From Agrostemma githago (taxonomy: Eukaryota > Streptophyta > Magnoliopsida > Caryophyllales > Caryophyllaceae), in the NCBI GenBank assembly GCA_958450325.1, contig OY288256.1, forward strand, positions 10,557,057 to 10,621,056: 64,000 bases of DNA, read 5' to 3'. This document shows positions 1-11,064 of the stretch, in pieces. Under the pieces are notes generated by a model, which saw only the letters and a program-made list of their open reading frames with translations, was not told where the DNA came from and ran no database searches. The translations under genes were made by a program, and so were the position numbers. The stretch's first letter is position 1, and the number at the start of each line of letters is the position of its first letter.

Positions 1-975
1 ATTGGATTTTTCTTTTAATTAGAATTATGGGCCTGTTTGTAAGTCCAACTGATTTCTTTTAAATCAGTTGGAAGAGGATTGTCAGACTACTTTTGATTCT
101 ATTATTTTTACACACTTGACGTTACATTAGTTTAGAGAGAAGACTACGTTCATTCCGTCTTTCTTCGCAAGATTCATCGTACTCCGTTCTTCCTTTTTCA
201 GATCTGAATTGTTTGGTATCGCTACTTTAATTTTAATTTCAATTTCAATTCTCTAGTTTTTAATTCTTGTCTTAATCTCTAGTTTAATTTCTGTCTGAAT
301 TCGTTCTTAGTTTTCATAGTTATCTGATTTCAGTCTTGTAGTTTAATTTAATTAACATTCATCATGTTTAATTGCAATTCATGTTTTGTTAGTTTATTTA
401 CGATCATCATGAGTAGCTAATTTTTATCTAGGGTTTAAGGGGATCGATGGGTGTTAATTGGGTTATAGAAAATTGACCTGTCTCTGATTATATGAACTGT
501 CGCCTGAATATTGTTTTTAATTCTGATTGATTAATTACTGGCCAGGATTAATTAGTTAGTATCACAATTAGGACTTTTCGCCGACCGGGTTAAGGACTAA
601 TTAGGTCACGATATTTTGGGTAGCTAGCTTAATTCTAGCGACCGCAGGTTAAGTTTAGTTCTAAAGTTTGTAGTAGTACCGACCGGACCTACACCTTAGA
701 CAGTTCGATTATTGACCTGTTAATTGACTCCCTGACCCGATTGACATTCATTGTGAACCTGAGACCCTAGACCTTTTTATTATTGATTTACCTTATAGCA
801 ATTAGTTGTTAGTCCACTCAAACAAACCGAAAAAATAGTGACCCGCAATCTTTAGTCTAGACCTTAGAGCAAGTAATTGAGTCCCGTCTCCTGGTGGTTC
901 GACCCCTACTTCACTATCTACATTAGTTAGTGGACCTTAGGGTATCTTTGATTAGGGATACGACTACCCCTATCA
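1..975 (+). repeat. 5' LTR of E1 (3' portion only)
   Basis: This matches 11475-12456 almost base for base. The differences are G/A near 179, T/C near 837, G/A near 950, and two short indels near 210-240. It ends in TATCA at 975, directly before the primer-binding site. About 410 bases of the LTR, including the U3 palindrome cluster seen in the 3' copy, lie left of the window. Confidence 0.95.
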
Positions 976-980
976 AATTT

Positions 981-998
981 TGGCGCCGTTGCCGGGGA
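981..998 (+). other. Primer-binding site of E1 (tRNA-Asp type)
   Basis: TGGCGCCGTTGCCGGGGA lies five bases after the LTR end. It is complementary to the 3' end of plant tRNA-Asp, the primer usually reported for Athila elements. E3 has the same site with one mismatch. Confidence 0.85.
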
Positions 999-1108
999 GA
1001 CGGTGTTATTTATTTACTTGTTTTGTGTTTTAGTCTCTAGATTGCTTGTCTCGAGGAACTTCAGTCCCTTGAGACCGTTTCTCACATTTTTTTTTGTAGT
1101 TTCCTCGT

Positions 1109-4100
1109 ATGCCCAGGTCCTCTCGAATTTCAGGCTACGTACTACCATTCGATCCTGAACCAGAGAGAACTCTCCGCAGGTCCAGGAAATTCTACAAGGA
1201 GATTGTTGAGACAGAACGATCAAATTCTGTGGAACATGCGGACGACGAGCATATATCCGAAGCACTGTCCTTTGAAGAGGATAATTCCACTACTGCCCCC
1301 GAGACACCGCTAGTCAAGATGCCTCCCAAACTTGCTAGCCATTCCGAGCCGGAGCAAAGTGCCCTACCGAAACCGTTGAAGAGGCCCACTGCCACTACGG
1401 GTAAGTTCGAGATTCGCCCCGCCTTTATTACATTGGTGGAGCGCAATCAATTCGGTGGAGGTCCTGATGAAGACCCGGCGAAGCACATGAAGCTCTTCAC
1501 CGACTATTGCTCAACTATACCACTCCCCGCGGGAGTGACACAAGAAGAGGTGATGGAGATGCTATTCATGTTCTCCCTACGCGATAACGCGAGAGACTGG
1601 ATCACTGATCTAGACAAAGAGACCGAGGGAATCACAGAGTGGAACTCCCTAGCCTTAGCTTTTTACAAGCACTACTACACGCCGCAGAAGACCAACATGT
1701 TGAGGAGTCAGATTACTAACTTCCGGCAGACATCGCACGAGAATATCTACGAGGCGTGGGTAAGGTTTAAAAAGCTAGTTAAGGAGTGCCCACATCACGG
1801 ATTCGAGGTATGGTTTTTGTGCAATCAATTCTATAATGGTTTATATGACGATTGCCGAGCTACGCTCGATTCTGCGGCTAATGGCAGGTTCCAAAACAAC
1901 GTCGATGATGATAAAGCATGGAAATTGATTAAAGATATGGCTACTCATCACTCACGTTGGGGAAATCCACGAGGTAATACCCGGGGAAAGAGTGGTGACT
2001 CCGAGTCATCAAATGCCATAGTTAGCCATCTAGCCGCTTTAACTAAGCGGATTGACTCCATGGAGCTTGCTAGAACCCAAAACCACCAACAACAAGGCGG
2101 TATGTACCAAGTCAATGCCATGTCTGAGGTTGTTTGCGAGAGTTGTGGGGATGTGGGTCATTATACCCAAGAGTGTGTGAGAGTAGAAACGACGAATGCA
2201 TTTCAATCCATGAGACCACACCAACCCTATATGAACCAACCGGGCTATGACAAATCCTTGCTGTCCTATAGGAGTCAAAATGTGCTCAATCCACCACCAC
2301 CCGGCGGTAACAAAACCATCCCATATGTAGCACCCCATAACCGACCCTTCCAAAGCCATAGCAATAACCGTCAACAATTCCAAGGAGGGCAACAAAATTG
2401 GGGTAACCAACAAGGGTGGGGTAACCAACAACAAGGGTGGGGTAACCAACCACAGTGGGGTAATAACCAACCTTGGGGTAATCAACAAGGGTGGGGGAAC
2501 CAACAACAATTCCAACCGATCCCACAAAACCAAAACCAAGCTCAAGCTCAAGCTCCAACCAACACCGAGTTTGCGGAGATTAAAGCATTATTGATGCAAG
2601 GTATCCAAAGTCATAACAAGCTAGAAACTCAAGTCAACCAGATACTTGCACATAACAAGATGCTAGATACCCAAGTAGCACAACTTGCTGCCCAAAAGCA
2701 AGCTAGGCCACCGGGTACTTTACCTCCTCAAGGCGAACAATCACACGAGCAAGCCAATGCGATCACATTGAGAAGCGGAACCCATTATGACGGTCCGAAG
2801 ATGCCCGAGGAGTATGTTGTGGTTGATGAGACCGAGTTGGAGAAGCAAGAGCTAGCCGAGGAAGTGTTGAGTAGGCCACGAATTGAGGCTACTCGATCGA
2901 GTAACACCACCTCACTCGGTCGAGTAGACCCCAAAAAATCTGGCAGTGAGCAGTCCCGTAGTCAACTCGACCGAGTCACACCTGACTCGATCGAGTTGGA
3001 GGTCACTCGACCGAGTGGTATCAGCCCACTCGATCGAGTAGACCCTCCAAAAGGGGTCAGTAGCCACCCAGTGACACCACTCGATCGAGTGCCTTCAGGT
3101 GACTCGACCGAGTGTACTAATACTCGACCGAGTCAGCTTGAACTCGATCGAGTGGAAACCGTAACGCCTAATCCCGCTATTTTTCATTCCCAGGTTGCAA
3201 CTAAGGATGCTAATTCTTCTCAAGCGTCCCCATCTCAAGCAAAGGAGCCTGCGATTCCGATCATACTTCCATTTCCCCACCGACAGCGTAAGACAAAGCT
3301 CGATCAACAGTTCGGTAAGTTTATGGAAGTCGTTAAGAATCTGCAGGTAAGTGTTCCTTTTACCGATTTGATCACTCAAGTTCCTGCTTACGCGAAGTTT
3401 ATGAAAGAAATACTAACTCGTAAGCGGTCTTTTAGTGAAACTGAGACAGTTGCTTTCACAGAGGAATGCAGCGCGCTACTACAGAGTCGTACCCCGCCAA
3501 AGCTCAAGGATCCAGGGAGTTTTTCTATCCCTTGTACTATAGTGACATTAGCTATCGATAAGGCCCTGTGTGATCTAGGAGCTAGCGTCAGCGTCATGCC
3601 GTATTCTATTTGTCAGAAATTGAATATGGGTGTTTTGAAATGTACTAATATGACTCTGCAGATGGCTGATCGATCGGTCAAATATCCTTTAGGTGTCTTA
3701 GAGGATGTTCCGGTCCAAGTAGGGAAATTCTTTATTCCCGTAGACTTTGTTGTCTTAGACATGGCTGAGGATGCCATAATACCCATTATCCTCGGTCGGC
3801 CTTTCCTACACACGGCGGGGGCGATCATCGATGTCAAGAATGGGAAGCTCACACTCTCCGTAGGAGATGACACCGTGACTTTTAGTCTCGATCAAGCTCT
3901 TAAGAAGCCCATGATAGAAGAGTCTTGCTATAGCATAGATGTCATTGATTTAGAAATAGAAAATTATATTGACGACTATCTTGGCAGGGACCCTTTGGAG
4001 AAATTGCTAACATCCGGCGATGCTGATGCCGAGAAGAAATCATGGAGCGTGGAAGTGGATGAGCTGGAACGAATGCTAAACGGCAAGGAGAGCACTATAG

Positions 4101-7051
4101 AGAAGGTATACAGTCTCGGCACCCCTAAAAAGGAGGTCGAGGTAAGTAAACCTGAACTAAAACCCCTCCCCTCTAATTTGAAATATGCATTTCTAGATGA
4201 TAAGGGTCTAAACCCCGTAATTGTCAACGCTGCACTCACAGATAGCCAACTTTCGGAGTTGTTAGTCATCTTACGACGGCATAAGAAGGCTATTGGGTAC
4301 AGTATTGATGACCTACGGGGTATTAGTCCCGAGTTTTGCATGCATCGCATTCACTTAGAGGGAGACCATAGACCATCCATTCAGGGACAACGTAGGTTGA
4401 ACCCGAACATGCAGGATGTGGTTAGGAAGGAGGTTATGAAACTCCTAGATGCCGGCATTATCTACCCCATTTCCGACTCTAAATGGGTCAGTCCAGTCCA
4501 AGTGGTCCCTAAGAAGGGTGGGACCACGGTTATCACGAACCAGAGAAATGAACTTATTCCTACACGATTAGTGATTGGATGGAGGATGTGCATTGACTAT
4601 CGTAAGCTAAACGTAGCTACTAGGAAAGACCATTTCCCCCTCCCCTTCATTGACCAGATGCTAGAGCGTCTTGCTTGCCATAAGTACTTCTGCTACTTAG
4701 ATGGCTACTCGGGATTTTTCCAAATCCCAATTCACCCAGACGACCAGGAGAAAACAACTTTCACCTGTCCCTACGGCACCTTCGCATACCGAAGGATGCT
4801 CTTTGGCCTTTGTAATGCCCCGGCCACTTTCCAACGTTGCATGATGTCCATATTTTCGGACCTTATCGAGTCTGTCATGGAAGTCTTCATGGATGATTTC
4901 AGTGTATATGGCACTGAATATGATGCATGTTTACTTAATCTTACACGGGTCTTGCAACGTTGTGAGGAGACCAACTTGGTCTTAAACTGGGAAAAATGTC
5001 ACTTCATGGTGACTGAGGGAGTCGTTTTGGGTCATTTAGTGTCCGAACGCGGCATCCAAGTGGATAAAGCGAAGGTCGAGGTGATTGAGCAATTACCATA
5101 CCCCGTTAATGTTAAGGGTGTGCGGAGTTTTCTTGGTCACGCGGGTTTTTACCGCCGTTTCATCCAAGATTTCTCCAAGATTGCCAAGCCCTTGACTCAG
5201 CTGCTCCTCAAAGATGCCCCGTTCGTTTTTACTGACGACTGTGCTCGAGCTTTTGACAGGATTAAGCAGGCTCTCGTTTCCGCACCTATTATCCGAGCTC
5301 CCGATTGGGATTTGCCTTTCGAGGTTATGTGCGATGCTAGCGATTATGCTGTAGGGGCCGTGCTCGGGCAAAGGAAAGACAAGGCTTTACATGCGATCTA
5401 CTATGCTAGTCGGACGTTAGATATGGCGCAGATCAATTATGCTACCACGGAGAAGGAGTTATTAGCCATCATCTATGCTCTAGACAAGTTTCGGGCCTAT
5501 CTCATTGGCTCGAAGGTGATAGTATATACAGATCATGCGGCCTTGAAGTACCTTCTAGAGAAGAAGGAGGCCAAACCGAGACTTATTAGATGGATCCTAT
5601 TACTGCAGGAGTTTGACTTAGAGATCCGTGATAAGTCCGGGGCCGAGAATGTCGTAGCCGATCACCTATCCCGGCTAAGATATGATGGTGGGGATCTCGC
5701 TCCAATTGACGATTCATTCCCCGACGACCATTTGCTCGCTATTACCATGGACACTCCATGGTTTGCTGATTATGCCAACTTCCTAGTTGGAGGTACTCTA
5801 CCTCCCGACCTTCAGTATCAGCAGAAGAAGCGATTTCTACATGATGTGAAGAGGTATTTCTGGGACGACCCGTATCTCTTCCGAGAATGTACAGATGGTT
5901 TATTTAGGAGATGTATTCCCAAGAGTGAGGTACATTCTATCCTCACTAGATGCCATTCCTCTCCTTATGGTGGACATCATGGTCCTTCGAAGACCTTCGC
6001 AAAGGTAATGCAATCGGGTTTTTATTGGCCCACCATTCTCAGGGATGCCACCACTTTTATCCGTTCTTGCGATGCTTGCCAACGAACGGGAAATATTTCT
6101 CGGCGACACGAAATGCCTCAAACCGGGATTCTTGAAGTAGAACTATTTGATGTTTGGGGTATAGATTACCAAGGACCATTCCCTTCTTCTTATGGGAATC
6201 GGTATATTTTGGTCGCCGTAGATTATGTTTCTAAGTGGGTGGAAGCCATCGCTTCACCTACTAACGATGCTAACGTGGTGATCCGGCTCTTTAAGAAGAC
6301 AATATTCCCGCATTTTGGGGTCCCACGGGCTATTATTAGTGATGGCGGTTCACATTTTCATGAACGCCAACTCACTAAGCTACTAAAGAAATACGGTGTT
6401 CATCACCGTACCGGGCTAGCTTACCATCCACAAACTAGTGGACAAGTCGAGATCTCGAACCGCGAGATCAAGTCTATTCTCGAGAAGGTTGTCCATACTT
6501 CGAGAAAAGATTGGAGTTCGAAGCTCGACGATTCCCTTTGGGCTTACCGGACCGCATTCAAGACTCCTATCGGGATATCCCCGTATAGGCTTGTTTATGG
6601 CAAGGCTTGCCATCTACCCGTCGAGCTCGAGTTTAAGGCTATGTGGGCCTTAAAGGAGCTCAATCTCGATCCGAAGCTAGCCGGAGAGAAGCGCCTCATG
6701 CAATTGAACGAATTAGATGAATTTCGTCTCCATGCTTACGATAACGCGAGAATTTATAAGGAGCGGACCAAAAGATGGCATGATAAGCGCATTATCCCCC
6801 GAGAGTTCCATGTCGGCGATAAGGTACTTTTATTCAATTCCCGACTTCGACTCTTTCCCGGGAAACTTAAATACCGATGGTCTGGACCGTTCACGGTCAC
6901 TGAAGTGAATAAATTCGGGTCGGTTACACTCACTACCGACAAGGGCGAAATATTCAAGGTGAACGGTCAACGCCTCAAGCTCTATCACGAAGGTGCGTAC
7001 GTCGGTGTTGTAGAGGCCATGGACCTCAACGACATTCTCGATTCCACCTAA
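1109..7051 (+). CDS. E1 gag-pol polyprotein (Gag, protease, RT, RNase H, integrase)
   Basis: One 1980-residue open frame encodes the replication machinery of the element. Gag (retrotrans_gag type) spans about residues 112-270. A zinc knuckle, [14 protein letters not shown], lies near 342-355, and a Q/N/G/W-rich repeat near 425-470. Residues 595-682 are encoded by ten copies of a DNA palindrome. The protease active site is DLGAS near 821. RT carries FMDD at 1260-1263. RNase H starts near 1400 ([14 protein letters not shown]). Integrase has an HHCC zinc site near 1625-1665 and D,D,E core residues near 1685, 1745 and 1781 (GIDYQG, SDGGSHF, GQVEIS). A GPF-type C-terminal module follows. I see no stop or frameshift, so it could be functional. 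The start is the first ATG of the frame, 110 bases after the PBS. Confidence 0.95.
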   Translation: MPRSSRISGYVLPFDPEPERTLRRSRKFYKEIVETERSNSVEHADDEHISEALSFEEDNSTTAPETPLVKMPPKLASHSEPEQSALPKPLKRPTATTGKFEIRPAFITLVERNQFGGGPDEDPAKHMKLFTDYCSTIPLPAGVTQEEVMEMLFMFSLRDNARDWITDLDKETEGITEWNSLALAFYKHYYTPQKTNMLRSQITNFRQTSHENIYEAWVRFKKLVKECPHHGFEVWFLCNQFYNGLYDDCRATLDSAANGRFQNNVDDDKAWKLIKDMATHHSRWGNPRGNTRGKSGDSESSNAIVSHLAALTKRIDSMELARTQNHQQQGGMYQVNAMSEVVCESCGDVGHYTQECVRVETTNAFQSMRPHQPYMNQPGYDKSLLSYRSQNVLNPPPPGGNKTIPYVAPHNRPFQSHSNNRQQFQGGQQNWGNQQGWGNQQQGWGNQPQWGNNQPWGNQQGWGNQQQFQPIPQNQNQAQAQAPTNTEFAEIKALLMQGIQSHNKLETQVNQILAHNKMLDTQVAQLAAQKQARPPGTLPPQGEQSHEQANAITLRSGTHYDGPKMPEEYVVVDETELEKQELAEEVLSRPRIEATRSSNTTSLGRVDPKKSGSEQSRSQLDRVTPDSIELEVTRPSGISPLDRVDPPKGVSSHPVTPLDRVPSGDSTECTNTRPSQLELDRVETVTPNPAIFHSQVATKDANSSQASPSQAKEPAIPIILPFPHRQRKTKLDQQFGKFMEVVKNLQVSVPFTDLITQVPAYAKFMKEILTRKRSFSETETVAFTEECSALLQSRTPPKLKDPGSFSIPCTIVTLAIDKALCDLGASVSVMPYSICQKLNMGVLKCTNMTLQMADRSVKYPLGVLEDVPVQVGKFFIPVDFVVLDMAEDAIIPIILGRPFLHTAGAIIDVKNGKLTLSVGDDTVTFSLDQALKKPMIEESCYSIDVIDLEIENYIDDYLGRDPLEKLLTSGDADAEKKSWSVEVDELERMLNGKESTIEKVYSLGTPKKEVEVSKPELKPLPSNLKYAFLDDKGLNPVIVNAALTDSQLSELLVILRRHKKAIGYSIDDLRGISPEFCMHRIHLEGDHRPSIQGQRRLNPNMQDVVRKEVMKLLDAGIIYPISDSKWVSPVQVVPKKGGTTVITNQRNELIPTRLVIGWRMCIDYRKLNVATRKDHFPLPFIDQMLERLACHKYFCYLDGYSGFFQIPIHPDDQEKTTFTCPYGTFAYRRMLFGLCNAPATFQRCMMSIFSDLIESVMEVFMDDFSVYGTEYDACLLNLTRVLQRCEETNLVLNWEKCHFMVTEGVVLGHLVSERGIQVDKAKVEVIEQLPYPVNVKGVRSFLGHAGFYRRFIQDFSKIAKPLTQLLLKDAPFVFTDDCARAFDRIKQALVSAPIIRAPDWDLPFEVMCDASDYAVGAVLGQRKDKALHAIYYASRTLDMAQINYATTEKELLAIIYALDKFRAYLIGSKVIVYTDHAALKYLLEKKEAKPRLIRWILLLQEFDLEIRDKSGAENVVADHLSRLRYDGGDLAPIDDSFPDDHLLAITMDTPWFADYANFLVGGTLPPDLQYQQKKRFLHDVKRYFWDDPYLFRECTDGLFRRCIPKSEVHSILTRCHSSPYGGHHGPSKTFAKVMQSGFYWPTILRDATTFIRSCDACQRTGNISRRHEMPQTGILEVELFDVWGIDYQGPFPSSYGNRYILVAVDYVSKWVEAIASPTNDANVVIRLFKKTIFPHFGVPRAIISDGGSHFHERQLTKLLKKYGVHHRTGLAYHPQTSGQVEISNREIKSILEKVVHTSRKDWSSKLDDSLWAYRTAFKTPIGISPYRLVYGKACHLPVELEFKAMWALKELNLDPKLAGEKRLMQLNELDEFRLHAYDNARIYKERTKRWHDKRIIPREFHVGDKVLLFNSRLRLFPGKLKYRWSGPFTVTEVNKFGSVTLTTDKGEIFKVNGQRLKLYHEGAYVGVVEAMDLNDILDST
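2891..3153. repeat. Ten ACTCGATCGAGT-type palindromes inside the gag-protease linker
   Basis: Twelve-base dyads ACTCGAYCGAGT (one ACTCGGTCGAGT) start at 2891, 2914, 2965, 2985, 3005, 3028, 3079, 3102, 3122 and 3142. Spacing is irregular (20-51 bases), so this is not a head-to-tail satellite. The frame stays open because the unit encodes TRPS/TRSS, LDRV or SIEL depending on register. The same unit recurs in the E1 leader at 7301 and in its LTR. Confidence 0.95.
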
Positions 7052-7839
7052 TCAAATTGAGGTAAACCGGTCGAGCGGGACCGTAAAAACCAGCGCTAAC
7101 CGGGAGGCAACCCGCACCACTTGTATAAATTTGTAATTTCCCTTTCCGCATTTTTTTTATTTTTAGCTTGGTAGCTCAAATTGGGAGTTAGTATGATTTA
7201 TCGAGTGAGGACGAGGGAATTTTACGGTTTAATTGATTTAATTTCAGAATTTGGAAGCAATTTAATGGGAAAAAGGCGAGGTGTAGCAGGTGCAGTGGTC
7301 ACTCGACCGAGTGGCCCTTGCACTCGGTCGAGTGCCCCTGAACCGGGTCCAACTTCGGTTTTTCGTCCTCCTTTAATTGTTTCCTACTCTTTTTTTTTGC
7401 AAATCAGTTTTCTACATTCAAACCCCTCCCCCCTCATATTACCTAAGAACCCTAACCCCCAATTCACCCAAATCACTCTTATTTCATCAATTCCTCACCA
7501 AATCTCACGATTTTTGCTTCTAAATTGCAATTAGGAGTGTTTCTTTGTGTTTCTTGGTGTCGATTTCTGAAATTTTCGTCCCTTTCTCCCCTATTCTCGT
7601 CCAAACCGTCACCCTTGAGGTATATTACGGGATTTTTGATTTCCTTGCTTCTTTTCTTGATTTTATAGTTTAATTTCATCCTTAGTTATATACTAATCCC
7701 ATTGCATGCTTGATTTTGTGTTGATTTCACCACTTTATGCTCAAAAATCGATTTTTGTGTATAGGGTCTGATTTTGGCCGAGATGTTGTGTTTTTTGTGG
7801 GATTTTCGTATAATTCGGTTTTGTTATTATGCTATAGTC
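7052..7839 (+). other. E1 pol-env intergenic leader with two palindromes
   Basis: This stretch is non-coding. A conserved-looking block (CCGGGAGGCAACCC) lies near 7100, and a TATAAAT lies at 7124. Two palindromes, ACTCGACCGAGT (7301-7312) and ACTCGGTCGAGT (7322-7333), face the start of the env-like ORF. A possible splice acceptor (GTATAG/G) lies near 7765. Whether env is made from a spliced or an internally initiated transcript cannot be told from sequence alone. Confidence 0.6.
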
Positions 7840-9348
7840 ATGGCAGGAAGAAGGAATCCACCCCGAAACAACAACAGGAACAGGAATGCAAGGCAGCCTG
7901 CTGTTCAGCCTGTGCCGGGATATGAAGAAATTGAATGCAGGGACGAGGCCCAAAGAGCTCGTTTAGTTACCTTGATACCTAGGACGATGGAGGCTACCCG
8001 GTGCTGCTCGTCGCAATTCGCAATCGAGCTCGGTTTGAACGATCAATTATCGCATCTCTTGTCCATGACCGGATTCGGTGGCTTATGGACACTACGTGAG
8101 TTATCTTACCGAGTACTCACTTTAGAATTTTTAAGTTCTTTTGAATTTGATAGACAAGAGAGTATGATATCTTTTCGGTTAAACAACGAGGAGCAATCCA
8201 TCTACCTTAGTACATTGTCCGAGTGTCTTAGACTTACCTCTAACCAAGCTGAAGACATCCTAGACATACCCGAGGGTTCGAAAGCACCCCCCTACTTTAA
8301 GTTATTTTCGGGTCGTAGTGCACTTGTCACCGCTATGGCACTCAACGCCATCCCACACCCTACTATCCGCCTTTTCTTGCGGATTTTGAGTCATGTGGTT
8401 TTTCCACGCTCCGACATGAGTAAACTTCACTCATTGGAGGTGTTGATTTTGGGACACTACCTAAACCCCTTTAGGCAATCCCTGAAGGCGTTTAGTGCAC
8501 CGGGTATGATCTGTGTCGGAATCCAGCGCCATATCAATGGCTCTGGACCGATCGGTTGTGGAGCCATCGTCACCGCGCTAGCAAAGCGCTATATTAGGGG
8601 TTTTGGGGAGTCAGTCACTTTTGAGAGTCTCACCGACCGCGTCCCTTTGCTAGACCGTGGCTACCTCTTCTCCACTTTGAAGTGGATTCGGGGCAATCCC
8701 CCGGAATTTTCGTGGCGCGTCCGAGACAAGGTTTGGATGAAAATCCCGGTTGTCGAAGGGACGATCCTACCCCCACTACTTGCATTACCACCCACTCCCG
8801 TAGGCGAGGACATACCCGACCCACCGAGCTACCTCATTCCCGAGGAGCTCTTCATTTTCGAGGAGGGTGCCCAACCCCCTCGACGTAGGGTTCGCGTACA
8901 GACCGAACCCGACGAGACCGAGCCCTCTAGGGTCACACCTACACCTACCCCGACCTTCCCGTTCCAGACTCCGGGTGCCGAGTTTCCGCACCCGTATCCA
9001 TTTATGTATGATCCAGTTTATGAGCACCAGAGACGGGTACACGAGGGGATTAATCAGAGCATCGTCAACCGCGAGATCCACGAGTACATGCTTACTCAAG
9101 GCATCTCGGCGCCTCAGCACCCGTCCTACTGGAGAGGTCCGGGAGATACTAGTGGTATTTTCCACGATTATGGGGTTGATCCAGCTGCTTGGGGTCCGGA
9201 TTACGGGCACACCTATGGCGGCCTAGAAGCACAGTGGTTGAGGGGCTTGCGACAATCGGGTCAGCAAGGTGGTGCTAGCGGCTCAGGCCAGGGCGATACT
9301 GGAGCCGGTCCATCTGGGACCGGTGGAGACGATGAGATGGCTGATTAG
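7840..9348 (+). CDS. E1 Athila ORF-1 / env-like protein
   Basis: This product resembles the ATHILA ORF-1 family, the extra gene between pol and the 3' LTR of Athila elements. Its role is unproven; it is often called env-like by position only. I chose the ATG at 7840 (MAGRRNPPRN), after which the basic N-terminus and family-like body begin. The open frame extends upstream to 7774 with 22 unconvincing residues. The middle (about residues 35-280) has the family pattern, with FRLNNEEQSIYL near 125. The C-terminal half is rich in Pro, then Gly/Ser. I see no clear signal peptide or C-terminal membrane anchor, so an envelope function is not supported here. E3 has a diverged homologue at 43753-44814. 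Confidence 0.8.
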   Translation: MAGRRNPPRNNNRNRNARQPAVQPVPGYEEIECRDEAQRARLVTLIPRTMEATRCCSSQFAIELGLNDQLSHLLSMTGFGGLWTLRELSYRVLTLEFLSSFEFDRQESMISFRLNNEEQSIYLSTLSECLRLTSNQAEDILDIPEGSKAPPYFKLFSGRSALVTAMALNAIPHPTIRLFLRILSHVVFPRSDMSKLHSLEVLILGHYLNPFRQSLKAFSAPGMICVGIQRHINGSGPIGCGAIVTALAKRYIRGFGESVTFESLTDRVPLLDRGYLFSTLKWIRGNPPEFSWRVRDKVWMKIPVVEGTILPPLLALPPTPVGEDIPDPPSYLIPEELFIFEEGAQPPRRRVRVQTEPDETEPSRVTPTPTPTFPFQTPGAEFPHPYPFMYDPVYEHQRRVHEGINQSIVNREIHEYMLTQGISAPQHPSYWRGPGDTSGIFHDYGVDPAAWGPDYGHTYGGLEAQWLRGLRQSGQQGGASGSGQGDTGAGPSGTGGDDEMAD

Positions 9349-9494
9349 CCGGTTTGGGGGAGCTACCATTGTATATACGGTACTTTCTTTCCTTTTTATT
9401 TCTGTTTTTATTGTTTTCTTAGATTTTTTCTTCCCCTTAGGTCCGAGTTGTCCTTAGGATTGGCTGTGGATTTGTTTGTCATATATGCTGTAGA

Positions 9495-9533
9495 GTCACA
9501 TTGAGGACACTGTGACATTTAGGTTTGGGGGAG
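9495..9533 (+). other. Internal hairpin and polypurine-like tract of E1
   Basis: GTCACA and TGTGAC pair around TTGAGGACAC, leaving an AGGA-centred loop. AGGTTTGGGGGAG follows at 9521-9533, identical to most of the terminal polypurine tract at 11050-11062. It resembles a second plus-strand priming site after env. Confidence 0.55.
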
Positions 9534-11032
9534 AATTTGTGTGTTTTTGTGTACTTTTATTTTCTGTTGTGTGCTTTCAAAAATTTTAAAAATCCAAAAA
9601 AATTGAAAAAATTGAAAAAAATCAGAAAAATCCAAAAAGATTTTATTTTTGTGTGCTTTGTGTTTGTCTTGTGTCTGTTGTGAAACATGCAAAACGGCGA
9701 TGATGACATTGCATTTTACATGACCTCTCCTAATTGACAGCTAAATTCGTACCTGAATGCATGTAATACTTGAGATGAGATGATTTTGATATGATTGCCT
9801 ATTGAACCGTTAATTGCCAAAAGAGTAAATTTGACCATTTTGTTGGCAAACCACAAAAATTCTGAGGTTTAGAGCTTCCTAGGCCAGTAACATCCATAAC
9901 TGGTCTCATTTATATTTAGGAATTGAGTGGTTTCTCCTTATGGGATGTGTAACATATATTTGCATAAATATGACGTCTGTCTCTTGATATTGAATACGTG
10001 TCTGGTTTGAGGAGGAGGTACATGAGGAAAGGCATTTCTGTTTTTGACGAGCTCCACATAGCCAAAATGACCCATTTTTACTACCTTGTAGATTTAGGTT
10101 ATTTTTCCTCTGTTTAGCCAGTTTCAGCTGTTGTAAGCCAGTTTTCATGATATTTATATCAATTAGCTACAACCCAGAATAGCCTACCTTACCAGGACAG
10201 TCGCAGTGAGCTTAATTGAGAATTATTCCACTACTCGGTCATAATTTGGATTTCTATACCTTTTGGATCTTAGTGGGTAATATTGTTACGTGACTCTGTA
10301 TTCGCCTTCCCCTTGTCTGAATTGGAAAAAATATAGAAGCATGAAAAAGAAAGAAAGAAAGAAAATGAAAAAAATGGAATAAAAAAAAAGAGAAAAAAAC
10401 ATATATGCTTCTTATAATATTTCGGGGAACGGTCGAGATTTTGTAACTAGAATTGAATTATAATTAGGAGGATGACAAAATTCCCTCTTACGATCTTTTG
10501 AGTTTTATCTCTAGTTAGTGGTCAGAACTCATAGTTGAGGTTTTTGGATGGATAGTTTTTATTGTGCAGCTGCGACTACTGGTCTTAGCCCCACATTTCC
10601 ATACGTGCTTTAGGCACAATCCATTTTATTCCCTCACATATAAGCCACCCTTTGCAAGTCCTTGGCATGTACTATGGTCCTGATTGGTGGAACACGTGTT
10701 TAATTGGGGAGATTGATTTCATGTTCGATTGCATGCATATTTCATAAGTCGAGTGAGTGTCTTTATTCTTTCCTATCTTTACATATATACTTACCCGTAC
10801 TTATGAGTGTCGAGCGACAATCGTAAGGAAGTCCGACATTATTGGTCGCGCAAGATTGAAAGTTTGGCAGGCAATTGTTTGATTATGGCATGATTATTGA
10901 TCTCGTTGCATTCTTATGTATTACATGTTTTCTCGTCGATTTTAGGAGAATGATTGTAATTCAGCTCTGAGTCGTGTTTCACATCACTTGTCCTCGTTTG
11001 TCCTCATTTGTATACATCTTAGTTGTTTGCAT

Positions 11033-11063
11033 GAGGACAAGAAAATGTTTGGTTTGGGGGAGT
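11033..11063 (+). other. Terminal polypurine tract of E1
   Basis: GAGGACAAG is followed by TTTGGTTTGGGGGAG ending two bases before the LTR. CTTGTCCTC at 10987-10995 can pair with GAGGACAAG at 11033-11041. This is the expected plus-strand primer at the 3' LTR border. Confidence 0.75.
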
Positions 11064-11064
11064 T

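Larger units (their letters stand above)
9349..11064 (+). other. E1 long 3' non-coding region
   Basis: This stretch has no convincing ORF. It holds a hairpin plus polypurine-like tract at 9495-9533, an A-rich stretch near 9580-9640, a (GAAA)-type purine tract at about 10327-10402, and the terminal polypurine tract before the 3' LTR. E2 and E3 show the same order. Confidence 0.75.

Noticed and set aside
2039..2551. 170-residue minus-strand open frame in E1
   Set aside because: It is antisense to the Gln/Asn/Gly/Trp-rich part of Gag. The open frame follows from that biased composition.
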